The notes: generated by a model from the letters alone, not told the origin. 64,000 nt of DNA from Methylobacterium mesophilicum (GCF_022179445.1 NZ_BPQU01000002.1:248001-312000), one strand, 5' to 3'. Positions 49,975 to 58,413 are shown, counted from the first letter of the stretch. Made by a program: numbers and translations.

Positions 49975-50070
49975 ACCCGCACCTTCTGCAAGACTGCGGC
50001 TACAGTCGAAACCTGAGTAGGCTGGAGTCACAAAGGGGAGGACAGAACTCCCCCCACCCAAGCGGCGCCC

Positions 50071-51195
50071 CTACTCCATCGTCGGCGCGAGCTTCTTCAC
50101 GCTCTGCACGTCCTCGCCGAGCCAGGCCGCGTTCTTGGCGGTGCCGTCGAAGGTCGCGCTCGTCTTGAACAGCTCGTACTTGCCCTCCAGCGCGTAGGGC
50201 TTGGAGCGCGACAGCAACTCGGCCACCGTCGCCTTGTCCATCGGCTTAAAGGTCTTCACCGCCTCGAAGGCCTGGTCGAGGTCGCGCTGGTTCTGGATGC
50301 CGGTGATCACCACCGAGACCGGCAGGTTCAGCGAGAAGTGCAGATATTCCAGCGGCTTGATCGGCGCGTCGGCCTTCAGAATCACCCCGTCGCCGAACGT
50401 TTTCATGGCGAGCGGCGCGATGCCCTCGGCCACGAGGTGCGGCAGCACCAGATGGCCGAACGAGCGGAAATGCGCGTCCATCACGTTGAGCGGCATCTGG
50501 CAGGAATCGAACTGGAAGCCGCGCTCCTGCGCCACCGCCAGCATCTGCAGGTGGATGCGCGGGTCCTTGTGGCCGGTGAAGCCGATATAGCGCAGCTTCC
50601 CCTGCTTCTTGGCCTCGAGGAACCCCTCCATGGCCCCGCCCTCCGCGAAGACGCGGTCCGGGTCGTCGTAGCGCAGGATCTCGTGGTGCTGGACGAGGTC
50701 GATCCGGTCGGTGCGCAGGCGCAGGAGCGACTGGTCGATCTGCTTGAGCGCCTCCTCCTTGGTCCGCCCGTCCATCTTGGACATCAGGAAGACCTTGTCG
50801 CGATAGCCGCCCTGAGCCAGGGCCGCGCCCATGCGCAGTTCGGAACGGCCGTCGTTATAGTCCCAGCAATTGTCCATGAAGGTGATGCCGCGATCGACGC
50901 CGGCATGGATCAGCCGGGTCGCCTCGTCGTCGGTCACCGCGCTCTTGCCGAGGTGGAACCCGCCCATCCCGATCGCCGAGATCTTTTCCGACGTCCGACC
51001 GAAGGTGCGATAGAGCATCTCGCCCCGGCGTTCGCCCGGATCGGTGATCAGCGGCAGGTCGGCCGGGTCCTGCGGCCGGGTGTTCGGAAGCGGCGGGACG
51101 TTCACGGCCGCACCTGCGCTGCCGGCGCCCGCGAGACTGGTGCCCGTAAGCCCCGCGCCGAGCACGGCGCCTTGAAGGAAGCTGCGGCGTTCCAT
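50071..51195 (-). CDS. Tat-exported aldo/keto reductase
   Basis: NAD(P)H-dependent carbonyl reductase of 374 residues with a twin-arginine signal (MERRSFLQGAVLGAG), so probably periplasmic and exported folded with cofactor. The (beta/alpha)8 AKR fold carries the catalytic tetrad D108, Y113, K140 and H170 (FMDNCWDY, LMSKMDG, LVQHHE). The C-terminal domain continues to 374, longer than the ~320-residue standard AKR because of the signal and an extended tail. It lies 55 bp upstream of larB on the same strand, so it may be transcribed with the nickel-cofactor genes. Substrate unknown. Confidence 0.85.
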   Translation of the reverse strand: MERRSFLQGAVLGAGLTGTSLAGAGSAGAAVNVPPLPNTRPQDPADLPLITDPGERRGEMLYRTFGRTSEKISAIGMGGFHLGKSAVTDDEATRLIHAGVDRGITFMDNCWDYNDGRSELRMGAALAQGGYRDKVFLMSKMDGRTKEEALKQIDQSLLRLRTDRIDLVQHHEILRYDDPDRVFAEGGAMEGFLEAKKQGKLRYIGFTGHKDPRIHLQMLAVAQERGFQFDSCQMPLNVMDAHFRSFGHLVLPHLVAEGIAPLAMKTFGDGVILKADAPIKPLEYLHFSLNLPVSVVITGIQNQRDLDQAFEAVKTFKPMDKATVAELLSRSKPYALEGKYELFKTSATFDGTAKNAAWLGEDVQSVKKLAPTME

Positions 51196-51250
51196 CGGAT
51201 ATCTCCGTTCGGGAGGGTGTCTGGTTCGGACGGTAACGGGTGGCGGGACA

Positions 51251-51931
51251 TCATCGTTCGGCCTCCTGGGCGAGGCGGCTCGCCGCGTTGAGCAGGCGCA
51301 GGGCCGCGCAGGCGGCCCCGTAGCCGTTGTCGATATTGACCACCACGATCCCGGGGGCGCAGCTCGCCAGCACCGCGTCCAGAGCCGTGCGCCCCCCTGC
51401 GGCGACGCCGTAGCCCACGGAGGTCGGGACCGCGATCACCGCCCCGGCGACTAGGCCGCCGACCACGCTCGGCAGCGCCGCATCCATGCCGGCCGCGACG
51501 ATCACCACCGGATGCGCCCGGATCTCCTCCAGCCGCGTGGTCAGCCGCCACAGGCCGGCGACGCCGACATCGGCGAACAGCGTCGCGGCCCGGCCGGCAT
51601 AGCCGAGCGTCCGCAGGACCTCCCGGGCGACCGGGACGTCCGAGGTGCCGGCCGCGACCACGGCGACCCGGGCCGGGCCGGCGACGGGCGGGGGCTGCCC
51701 GAACACCGCCGTGCGCGAGACCGGGCAATAGTCGAGCCGCGCCTCAGCCCCGAGCCGGTCGCGCTTCTCCGGGTCGAGCCGGGTCAGGAGCAGCGAGGCG
51801 CCCCGCTCGCGTGCGGCCGCCAGGATCGCGTCGATCTGCTCCGGACTCTTGCCGGCGCAGAAGATCGCCTCCTCCAGGCCGATCCGCTCGGGCCGGGCGA
51901 AGTCGAGGGTGAATTCGTCCGCCACGCTCAT
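51251..51931 (-). CDS. larB: Nickel-pincer cofactor biosynthesis protein LarB
   Basis: Carboxylates and hydrolyses nicotinic acid adenine dinucleotide to pyridinium-3,5-biscarboxylate mononucleotide, the first step in nickel-pincer cofactor synthesis. 226 residues of the AIR-carboxylase-like fold: DVPVAREVLRTLGYAG, VVAAGMDAALPSVVGGLV, PTSVGYGVAAGG and NIDNGYGAACAALRLL. Its start overlaps the larE stop by 4 bp, giving tight operon structure. Confidence 0.92.
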   Translation of the reverse strand: MSVADEFTLDFARPERIGLEEAIFCAGKSPEQIDAILAAARERGASLLLTRLDPEKRDRLGAEARLDYCPVSRTAVFGQPPPVAGPARVAVVAAGTSDVPVAREVLRTLGYAGRAATLFADVGVAGLWRLTTRLEEIRAHPVVIVAAGMDAALPSVVGGLVAGAVIAVPTSVGYGVAAGGRTALDAVLASCAPGIVVVNIDNGYGAACAALRLLNAASRLAQEAER

Positions 51932-52743
51932 GCCGGGGAGGCTCCGGTCAGGAAGGCGCTGCCGACCCGGTAGGGCGCGAACCGGATGGCGCCCGAGAGG
52001 CGCGGCGGCGTAATCTCCCGGATGCCGGATCCCAGGGCGGCGCGGCGCTCCGCGTCGAGGGCGGCGAGGCTACCGGGGTCGAGCTCCACGACCACGCCCT
52101 CGGCCCGCACCCGGCAGCGGACGGCCCGCTTGGGGCCCGGCCCGGCTTCGAGGGCCCCGCCGACCAGCCGCTCGACCGCGTGGATGAAGGCTAAGGTCTC
52201 AGGCTCGATCGGAATGCCGGTCTCGACCCGGCTCGACAGGCAAGGCGCGGACGGCAACTCCGCCACCGCACCGAGGCCGAGGTCGCGGGCTAGCGCCCGC
52301 ACGGCTGCCTTGTCGAACCCGGCCTCCACGTAGGGGTGGCGCACCCCGTGCTCCCGGGCGGCGTCGAGGCCGGGGCGGTACTCGCCGAGGTCGTCGCGAT
52401 TGGCACCGGACAGGATCTGCCGGTCGGTGACGTGCCGGACCGCGCCGTACAGGTTGGTCTTGCAGAAGAAGCAGCGGTTCACGGGGTTGGCCCGGTAGGC
52501 CGGGTCGGCGAACTCGCCGGCCTCGATCACCCGCAGGTCCCAGCCCTCCCGGGCGGCCTCGGCGCGGACCCGCGCGGTCGCCTCGCCGGGCACGGCCGGG
52601 GAGACCGCGTGGACCACGAGGGTCGCGGCCGGAGCCAGCCGGTGGGCGAGAGTCGCCAGCGTCAGGCTGTCGACCCCGCCGCTCACCGCCACTGCGACGG
52701 GACCGAGCCCCGCCAGCACGGCTTCGAGATGCACGCGCGTCAC
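51928..52743 (-). CDS. larE: ATP-dependent sulfur transferase LarE
   Basis: Adenylates the cofactor precursor's carboxylates and delivers the two sulfur atoms. 271 residues: PP-loop SGGVDS at 21-26, and three cysteines (C91 and C94 in NRCFFCKTN, C168 in APCLSSR). Some LarE proteins use one sacrificial cysteine at the last position; the additional CxxC is the pattern of those reported to bind a [4Fe-4S] cluster. It overlaps larC and larB by 4 bp each. Confidence 0.92.
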   Translation of the reverse strand: MTRVHLEAVLAGLGPVAVAVSGGVDSLTLATLAHRLAPAATLVVHAVSPAVPGEATARVRAEAAREGWDLRVIEAGEFADPAYRANPVNRCFFCKTNLYGAVRHVTDRQILSGANRDDLGEYRPGLDAAREHGVRHPYVEAGFDKAAVRALARDLGLGAVAELPSAPCLSSRVETGIPIEPETLAFIHAVERLVGGALEAGPGPKRAVRCRVRAEGVVVELDPGSLAALDAERRAALGSGIREITPPRLSGAIRFAPYRVGSAFLTGASPA

Positions 52744-54032
52744 TGCTCCTCCTTCGTGGTCTCTCGCAGGGCGAGGCGCTCGGCCTCCCGGCGCAGGCGC
52801 GCCCGGACGGCGTGGTCTGCCTGGCCCAGGGTATCGTCGGCCTCGGCCTTGGCGGTGCGCCCACCCGGCCGGTCCACCACCTTCACCCGGACCGGCCGGC
52901 CCTCCGGCGCGACCGTGACAGCCTCCCGGTCGAGCACCGCACGCACGACCCGGTGGTGGCGCAGCCCGATCGTCGTGGTCTCGCGGAAGCAGGCCGCGAT
53001 CGCCGCCTCCAGGTTATCGGGCTGCACCAGGGCCTGGATATGGGCCATCATCCGGCCCTTCTTGCCCAGCACCGGCATCTGCACGACGTCGCGCATGCCG
53101 GGCTGCGCGCGCAGGCGGTCGAGGCCCATGGCCAGATCCTCCCCCGACTGGTCGTCGATCTCGAACGCGATCACCGCCAGGTCGTCCCGGCCCGGATGGC
53201 CGGTGGAGGTCTCCCCCAGCACGAGGGCGCGCAGGCAATTGCTCAGGCCCGGCAGGACCTTCGTGCCGAAGCCGATCCCGCTCGGCCCGAGCGTGCCGGG
53301 CGGCCGGCCGCGCCCGGGCGCATCGCCGCAGAGATGGCGCAGGATCGCCGCGCCGGTGGGGGTGACGCGCTCCCCCGGGATCCCGTCGTCGAGGGTCGAA
53401 AAGCCTTCGAGCAGGAGCGCGGTGGCGGGGGCCGGCACCGGCAGGGGGCCGTGCTGGGTCCGGACCCGGCCCGAGCCGAGCGGCAGGGCCGAGACGCTCC
53501 AGCTACGCGCTTCGAGGGCGGCGATCAGGTGGGCGGCGGCGACGATGTCGGCGATCGAGTCGAAGGCGCCGACCTCGTGGAACGCCACCGCATCGACCGC
53601 GATGCCGTGGACCCGCGCCTCGGCCTCGGCGAGGTGCCCGAAGATCGCCAGAGCATGCGCCCGGACGGCGGGCGCGAGGTCCGCCCGCTCGAGATCCGCG
53701 CGGATCTCGAACCAGGACCGGTGGCTGTGATGCGGCGGGTGGTCCGAGTGCCCGTGCGTGTGGGCGTGATCGTGCGTATGGGGGTGATCGTGGTGGGCCG
53801 CATGGCCGCCGTGCCGATGCGGCGCAGGCATCTCCGCCCCGGGGGCCGAGACCGCGAAGCGCAGGCCCCGCAGGATGCCGTCGTTGTGCTGCGATGCCGT
53901 GCAGGCGATGCGCGGATCGACGGCCCGCACGCTGGCGCGCACGCCCTCAAGATGCTCGGGAAAGGCATCCAGCAACGCGGCGGCGAACATGTCGCCGGCG
54001 ACGCCGCCGAGTGCGTCGAGGTGGATGTGCAT
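52740..54032 (-). CDS. larC: Nickel insertion protein LarC with histidine-rich segment
   Basis: CTP-dependent cyclometallase inserting nickel into the pincer cofactor. 430 residues. The N-terminus MHIHLDALGGVAGDMFAAALLDAF is the family start, so I chose ATG 54032 over an upstream in-frame ATG at 54146. Between about residues 72 and 104 are 16 histidines, suited to nickel storage or handover. The core continues with FHEVGAFDSIADIVAAA, RVTPTGAAILRHLC and the C-terminal domain. First gene of the larC-larE-larB operon. Confidence 0.93.
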   Translation of the reverse strand: MHIHLDALGGVAGDMFAAALLDAFPEHLEGVRASVRAVDPRIACTASQHNDGILRGLRFAVSAPGAEMPAPHRHGGHAAHHDHPHTHDHAHTHGHSDHPPHHSHRSWFEIRADLERADLAPAVRAHALAIFGHLAEAEARVHGIAVDAVAFHEVGAFDSIADIVAAAHLIAALEARSWSVSALPLGSGRVRTQHGPLPVPAPATALLLEGFSTLDDGIPGERVTPTGAAILRHLCGDAPGRGRPPGTLGPSGIGFGTKVLPGLSNCLRALVLGETSTGHPGRDDLAVIAFEIDDQSGEDLAMGLDRLRAQPGMRDVVQMPVLGKKGRMMAHIQALVQPDNLEAAIAACFRETTTIGLRHHRVVRAVLDREAVTVAPEGRPVRVKVVDRPGGRTAKAEADDTLGQADHAVRARLRREAERLALRETTKEEQ

Positions 54033-54212
54033 GGTCTGTCGGTCGGCTCGAACCGGTTGCCTGATGCGGTGCAGATCGGCCGCCGCAGGCCGAAGGCAAG
54101 GGACGCGGCCCCGTCGCGGCGACGCGGCGTATCGCCATCGGCCCAAATAGAGCCGCCGTCCGTCGACGCGACGGCTCCGGATCGCGCGTGCGCCGCGGAG
54201 CGGTTCGAGGGA

Positions 54213-54833
54213 CTACCGCTTGTCAGCTCCCGCCGACGCGTCCTGTAGAACCGGGTCCCCGCGGCCTGACGATCGATCTCCGTTCGTGATCAGCCGCCTT
54301 ATCGTCTTAGCGGGCACACCGCCGACCAAGACTCCCGCCTCGACATCCTTGGTCACGACTGATCCGGCCGCAACTATAGATTGTTCTCCGATCGTGACGC
54401 CGCACAAAATGATTGCCCCGGCCCCGATCCAGACACCGTCCTGCACGATGATGTCTTTGTGGAATGTCTGGCGCGTTTTGTTTGTTCTATCGTGGAACGC
54501 GTCGATGACGAGATCATGAGTCGATGTTTCGAAGCTTACCCTGGAACCGACCATGCAGCGATTACCGATCTCGATCCGCGCGTTCCGGCAGGCAAATCGG
54601 ACCTCGGAATTGATGAATGTTTGATATCCAATCGCAAGACCTCTTATTGCTTCATCGTTGAGACTTTGTTCGAAAATTATAGGACTTGAAATATGTGATC
54701 TTGCCCCGACCCGAACGCCAATATTTCGCAACAGCGTTCGCCGCGCGCCGTTAAGCCCATAGAAATTCGGAATCCGGTTATATATAATTAGTATAAAATA
54801 ACTATATATCCGCAATAAGTAGAGGACACTCAA
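54213..54833 (-). CDS. LbetaH (hexapeptide-repeat) O-acyltransferase, low-GC
   Basis: A 206-residue sugar acyltransferase of the WcaF/maa group. A short N-terminal membrane-association helix (LYLLRIYSYFILIIY), then hexapeptide repeats: IGYQTFINSEVRFAC, IGNRCMVGSRVSFET, the catalytic STHD loop, and IVQDGVWIGAGAIILCGVTIGEQSIVAAGSVVTKDV. It likely acetylates an exopolysaccharide or lipopolysaccharide sugar. Base composition is clearly AT-richer than the neighbours and codon use unlike the rest (Ile ATA, Arg AGA), so lateral acquisition is likely. No other polysaccharide genes are nearby. Confidence 0.85.
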   Translation of the reverse strand: MSVLYLLRIYSYFILIIYNRIPNFYGLNGARRTLLRNIGVRVGARSHISSPIIFEQSLNDEAIRGLAIGYQTFINSEVRFACRNARIEIGNRCMVGSRVSFETSTHDLVIDAFHDRTNKTRQTFHKDIIVQDGVWIGAGAIILCGVTIGEQSIVAAGSVVTKDVEAGVLVGGVPAKTIRRLITNGDRSSGRGDPVLQDASAGADKR

Positions 54834-54981
54834 TTCGATCGCCCATATATGCCCGCCGATTGGCGGCGATATGGTTAAATACTATCCTAAAAATCAATCT
54901 TTGAGCAAGCGTATCCCGCCGGGATTCGGGCGCCGATCCCGGCGGCGGCTGCCGGCAGGGTCCGGACCGGTACGCCCGGTC

Positions 54982-55692
54982 TCAGGCCAGATGCAGGTAG
55001 GCCGGGTCGAACAGGCCGCGCTCCATCAGCCCGTCGAGGTCGTGGATCGTCAGGCGCCGGCCCCGCAGGCCGATCAGGCCGCCGGTGCGCAGCGCCTTCA
55101 GGGTGCGGTTGATATGCACGCTGGTCTGGCCGAGGGCGTCGGCGAGGTCGGGCTGGGTGATCGGCATCGGGATCGTGTTCCCGTCCGCGAGGCCGACCCG
55201 GGCGAGCCGCAGGTACAGCTCGCAGAACAGGTGCGCCAGGCGCTCGATCGCCGAACGGCGCCCGACGCTGGCGATCCACTCGCGCTGGAGCGCCGTGGTG
55301 TCGCGCATCTCCCGCCACAGGCACTCCTCCACCGCCGGCCGGGTCCGGATCGCCTCGCCGATCTGGTCCGGCGCGATCCGGGCGACCGTGACCGGGGTGA
55401 TCGCCCCGATGGCGTGGTCCAGGCGCGGCCAGCGGGCCGGGGAGGGGTCGCACAGGTCACCCGGCAGGAGCAGCGAGACGATCGCCCGCCGACCGTCGGG
55501 AAACTGCTTGTAGCGACAGGCCCAGCCGTCGAGGATCAGGTGGGTGTGGTGCGGATCTTCGTGCTGCCCGACGATGTCCTGGCGCGGCGCGACGGGGCGG
55601 ATGTGCTGGCGGGCGAGTCCGTCGAGGGCCGCGCGGTCCTCGGGCCCGAGCCGGACGTGCCGCTCCATCTTCCGCACGAACGGGTTGTTCAC
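54982..55692 (-). CDS. Crp/Fnr family transcriptional regulator
   Basis: A 236-residue regulator: cNMP-type sensor domain (about 20-120; ARQHIRPVAPRQDIVGQHED, RRAIVSLLLPGDLCD) and a C-terminal Crp HTH (about 150-220; PITQPDLADALGQTSVHINRTLKAL). No Cys set for an Fe-S cluster is evident, so it is not a classical oxygen sensor. It starts at GTG 55692 with GGAGG upstream; a dyad overlaps that ribosome site. Genes of this type are numerous in Methylobacterium. Confidence 0.85.
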   Translation of the reverse strand: MNNPFVRKMERHVRLGPEDRAALDGLARQHIRPVAPRQDIVGQHEDPHHTHLILDGWACRYKQFPDGRRAIVSLLLPGDLCDPSPARWPRLDHAIGAITPVTVARIAPDQIGEAIRTRPAVEECLWREMRDTTALQREWIASVGRRSAIERLAHLFCELYLRLARVGLADGNTIPMPITQPDLADALGQTSVHINRTLKALRTGGLIGLRGRRLTIHDLDGLMERGLFDPAYLHLA

Positions 55693-55718
55693 GGCGACCT
55701 CCGGTCAGAGGCCGCCGT
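55691..55718 (-). promoter_or_regulatory. Hairpin over the crp-type gene's ribosome binding site
   Basis: On the transcript: ACGGCGGCCTC, loop TGACCG, GAGGTCGCCGT, one G-U pair apart from perfect. The 3' arm contains the GGAGG site and runs into the GTG start, so folding would mask translation initiation. Could also be a protein operator (autoregulation). Confidence 0.35.
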
Positions 55719-56002
55719 GCCGATGCGGTTCCGGGACGGCCGGCCATCCGTGGTCGGATCGCCCCACCCGCAGCCGGCGCGCGGTGGCCAGGCGGGCGTG
55801 GAAAAAGGGATCCGGGCAGCTCCGGTGCGCCCGCAATCGCGCGACGACGCTGCCGATGGATGCCCACCGCACGAAGACGACTGTTGTCACAGGTATGTTG
55901 CGGCCCGAGCGTCGAAGTCTGGTTGTCTCGACGGCTTATGCCGCGACCGGGCGTGCCCGCGCCAACCTGTGTTAACCACCGCTGAGCCCTTTGGCCGCCC
56001 CG
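55719..56002. other. About 300-bp gap upstream of the crp-type gene
   Basis: Between the crp-type start and the BrkB stop (both minus). The promoter of the regulator should be here. I see no gene. Confidence 0.4.
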
Positions 56003-57178
56003 TCACGCGGCGGCGGCCCCCACGGAATCGGCCATTTGGGCGCGCCGCGTGCCCAGGGGCTGCGGCTCACCCACGGTGGTATCCTCGGCGGTCTGGTGCT
56101 CCATCTCGGCGTTCAGCTGGGCGCCGGCGAGCACGATCATGGTCGAGATCCAGATCCAGGTCATGAAGCCGATGGCCGCGCCGAGGGAGCCGTAGGTCTT
56201 GTTGTAGCTGCCGAAATGGGCGACGTACCAAGAGAACAGCAGCGACGCGACGAGCCACAGCAGGGCCGCCGCGGCGCCCCCGGGGGTGACCCAGCGCCAG
56301 CGCGGCGCGTCCCGGCTCGGGCCGTAGCGGTAGAGCAGGGCGAGCCCGAGCAGGACCGCCACGAGCAGCGCCGGCCAGCGCAGCAGGGTCAGCCACCAGG
56401 CATCGGTCCCGAGCCCGACATAGGTCAGCACCACCGGCAGCACCACGACCGCGGCCAGAGCCAGGATCAGGAACGCCAGCGCCCCCGCGGTGAAGCCGAG
56501 GGAGACCACGTTGAGCAGGACGAAATTGCGCTTCTCGCGCTCGTTGTAGACGATGTTGAGGGCGTCGAAGACGTGCTTCACGCCGCCGTTGGCGCTCCAG
56601 ACCGACAGGACGATGCTGACGACCAGGCTCAGGCCCAGCGCGGTGTTGCCCTTCTCGTTCAGGCGCTTGACCTGGTCGCCGATGATTTCCAGAGCGCCCT
56701 GGGGCAGGACGCCCTGGAGGCTGGCGATTTGGTCGTTGATGGTCGAGGCGTCGGCCACGAGGCCGTAGCAGGAGACCAGCGCGGCTACCGCCGGGAAGAT
56801 CGCCAGCAGGGTGAAGAAGGTGACGCCGGCCGCGATCAGCGACAGCCGGTTCTCGCCGATGTCGCGGTAGGTGCGCAGCGCGATGTCCTTCCAGCCCTTG
56901 GCGGGGATCTCCGCCGGATGGCTGGCGCCGCGCCCGCGATCGGCCTGGCGGCTCGCGACCGCCTGGGCCTCGCCGCCCTCGTGCGCGGGCGCGGGATCCG
57001 AGGAGCCCCCGAAGGCGGACCGGCGGCCCGGCTCCGCGCCGCCTGAGGCGGGGGTGGCCGACCGCCGCGGGAACGCGACCAGGCCGACGAGCGCGGTAGC
57101 CAGCGCCAGGGTCCAGACCGTCGAGGCGTGCCCCCCGGTGTCGCGGGGCACGGTGCGATCGGGATCGGGGGTAGCCAT
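56003..57178 (-). CDS. YihY/BrkB family inner-membrane protein
   Basis: A 391-residue membrane protein with six main hydrophobic segments in the conserved region (about 130-350) and a poorly conserved Pro/Ala-rich N-terminal region of about 80 residues that contains one further hydrophobic stretch. Family features are LSLIAAGVTFFTLLAIFPAVAALVSCYGLV and SLGAAIGFMTWIWISTMIVLAGAQLNAEMEHQ. Once annotated as ribonuclease BN; role unknown, possibly a transporter. ATG 57178 has GAGG 8 nt upstream; GTG 57184 is an alternative. Confidence 0.8.
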   Translation of the reverse strand: MATPDPDRTVPRDTGGHASTVWTLALATALVGLVAFPRRSATPASGGAEPGRRSAFGGSSDPAPAHEGGEAQAVASRQADRGRGASHPAEIPAKGWKDIALRTYRDIGENRLSLIAAGVTFFTLLAIFPAVAALVSCYGLVADASTINDQIASLQGVLPQGALEIIGDQVKRLNEKGNTALGLSLVVSIVLSVWSANGGVKHVFDALNIVYNEREKRNFVLLNVVSLGFTAGALAFLILALAAVVVLPVVLTYVGLGTDAWWLTLLRWPALLVAVLLGLALLYRYGPSRDAPRWRWVTPGGAAAALLWLVASLLFSWYVAHFGSYNKTYGSLGAAIGFMTWIWISTMIVLAGAQLNAEMEHQTAEDTTVGEPQPLGTRRAQMADSVGAAAA

Positions 57179-57245
57179 CGACACGCCTCGCTACGGGTTC
57201 AGGAACACAGTCCGGCCGGCCTCCTGTCGGAGACGGATCCCACAG

Positions 57246-57271
57246 GGAACGCCGTTGCGAGCCCGCCGGTT
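57246..57271 (+). promoter_or_regulatory. Candidate EcfG-type promoter upstream of the NepR-sigma gene
   Basis: GGAAC (57246-57250), 17-nt spacer, GGTT (57268-57271), about 170 bp before the ATG at 57444. Identical architecture to the site at 10179. Autoregulation of ecfG genes is common, so the position makes sense, but the -10 is not a perfect CGTT. Confidence 0.35.
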
Positions 57272-57443
57272 CGCAGCCTGTTCGTCATCGGTCCCGACAC
57301 ATCGGCCCGTCCCGCTTGCTTGTATTGGTTCGTCGCATCGTCGCGGTAACGCAGTCTAAACCCATGTTGGCGCGAGAGCCGCGTGGGCGCGCCACAAGCG
57401 AATGCGACGGGCGCGATAGGCCCGCCGTCGATGCCCGGACCTG

Positions 57444-58208
57444 ATGCCAGACACCGAAGGCCACACCCTGCCCGATCCGGCCCGCGACATCCGGCATGGC
57501 CTGCCGGACGCGATCCGCATCCACCTCGGAACGCTGCTCGGCCTGACCTACGACGCGGTCGGCCCGACCCCGGCGGCCGCCTCGGATCGCTTTGCCGACT
57601 TGCTGGCCCGCCTGGACGCGGCGCTCGCCAAGGACCAGGCTTCGGGGGAGCCGGTCTCGGGGGAGGTCGAACGGGAGGCCGACTTCCGCGCCGGCCTGCT
57701 GAAGGTGGTGCCGGCCCTGCACCGCTTCGCCGTCTCGTTGACCCGAGACCCCGCCGCGGCCGACGACCTCGTGCAGGACACGCTGCTGCGGGGCTGGCGC
57801 GGACGGGCCGGCTTCACCCCCGGGTCCAACCTGGAGGCGTGGCTTTTCACGATCCTGCGCAACGTGTTCTACAGCCAGCACCGCAAGCAGGGCCGCGAGG
57901 TCGCCGACACCGACGGCAGCTATGCGGAACGGCTCACCAGCGTGCCTGAGCAGGGCGGCCACCTCGACCTGCAGGACGTGCGCGCCGCCCTCGACCGGCT
58001 CGCCCCGGTGATGCGCGAGGCGCTGGTCCTCGTGGCGATCGAGAACCTCAGCTACGAGGAAGCCGCCTCCGTCATGCAGTGCCAGATCGGCACCGTGAAG
58101 AGCCGGGTGTGGCGCGCCCGCGAGCAGCTCGCCCGGATGCTGGGCTACACCGGCGCCGAGATCGGCAACGACGGGGTGATGCTGTCGGTGACTGGGACGT
58201 CGGCCTGA
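57444..58208 (+). CDS. EcfG-type extracytoplasmic-function sigma factor with N-terminal NepR-like segment
   Basis: A 254-residue sigma factor for the alphaproteobacterial general stress response. Residues about 23-62 (AIRIHLGTLLGLTYDAV, then SDRFADLLARLDAAL) match the core of NepR anti-sigma factors, including the one encoded at 58414-58641. A ~20-residue linker follows, then sigma region 2 (about 84-150; FAVSLTRDPAAADDLVQDTLLRG, GSNLEAWLFTILRNVFYSQHRK) and region 4 (about 172-234; LSYEEAASVMQCQIGTVKSRVWRAREQL), both typical of EcfG. A normal EcfG lacks the first ~65-70 residues, so this is a single-frame fusion. It may be autoinhibited or may bind PhyR itself. It converges with nepR; no PhyR is in the window. 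Confidence 0.85.
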   Translation: MPDTEGHTLPDPARDIRHGLPDAIRIHLGTLLGLTYDAVGPTPAAASDRFADLLARLDAALAKDQASGEPVSGEVEREADFRAGLLKVVPALHRFAVSLTRDPAAADDLVQDTLLRGWRGRAGFTPGSNLEAWLFTILRNVFYSQHRKQGREVADTDGSYAERLTSVPEQGGHLDLQDVRAALDRLAPVMREALVLVAIENLSYEEAASVMQCQIGTVKSRVWRAREQLARMLGYTGAEIGNDGVMLSVTGTSA

Positions 58209-58413
58209 CGCCGCTACCAGGCTTTCCACCGACGAATACCCGTAACCGTCACATCGCCCTCTGTATTCGACAGCAAATTTGACTTAGGTGAAGGCGCCCG
58301 GGGTCGTTCCTGGGCGACATAGGACGGGTTGGGTCGATTCGTCGTCCCGGCTCAGCTCCCGTCGGTGTGACATCCCCCCGATCCATCGACGGGAGCCCCA
58401 TTGCCGGATCGCC

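Noticed and set aside
53721..53819. His-codon-rich stretch in larC as a separate DNA repeat or small gene
   Set aside because: It stays in frame in LarC and the translation is a sensible metal-binding segment.
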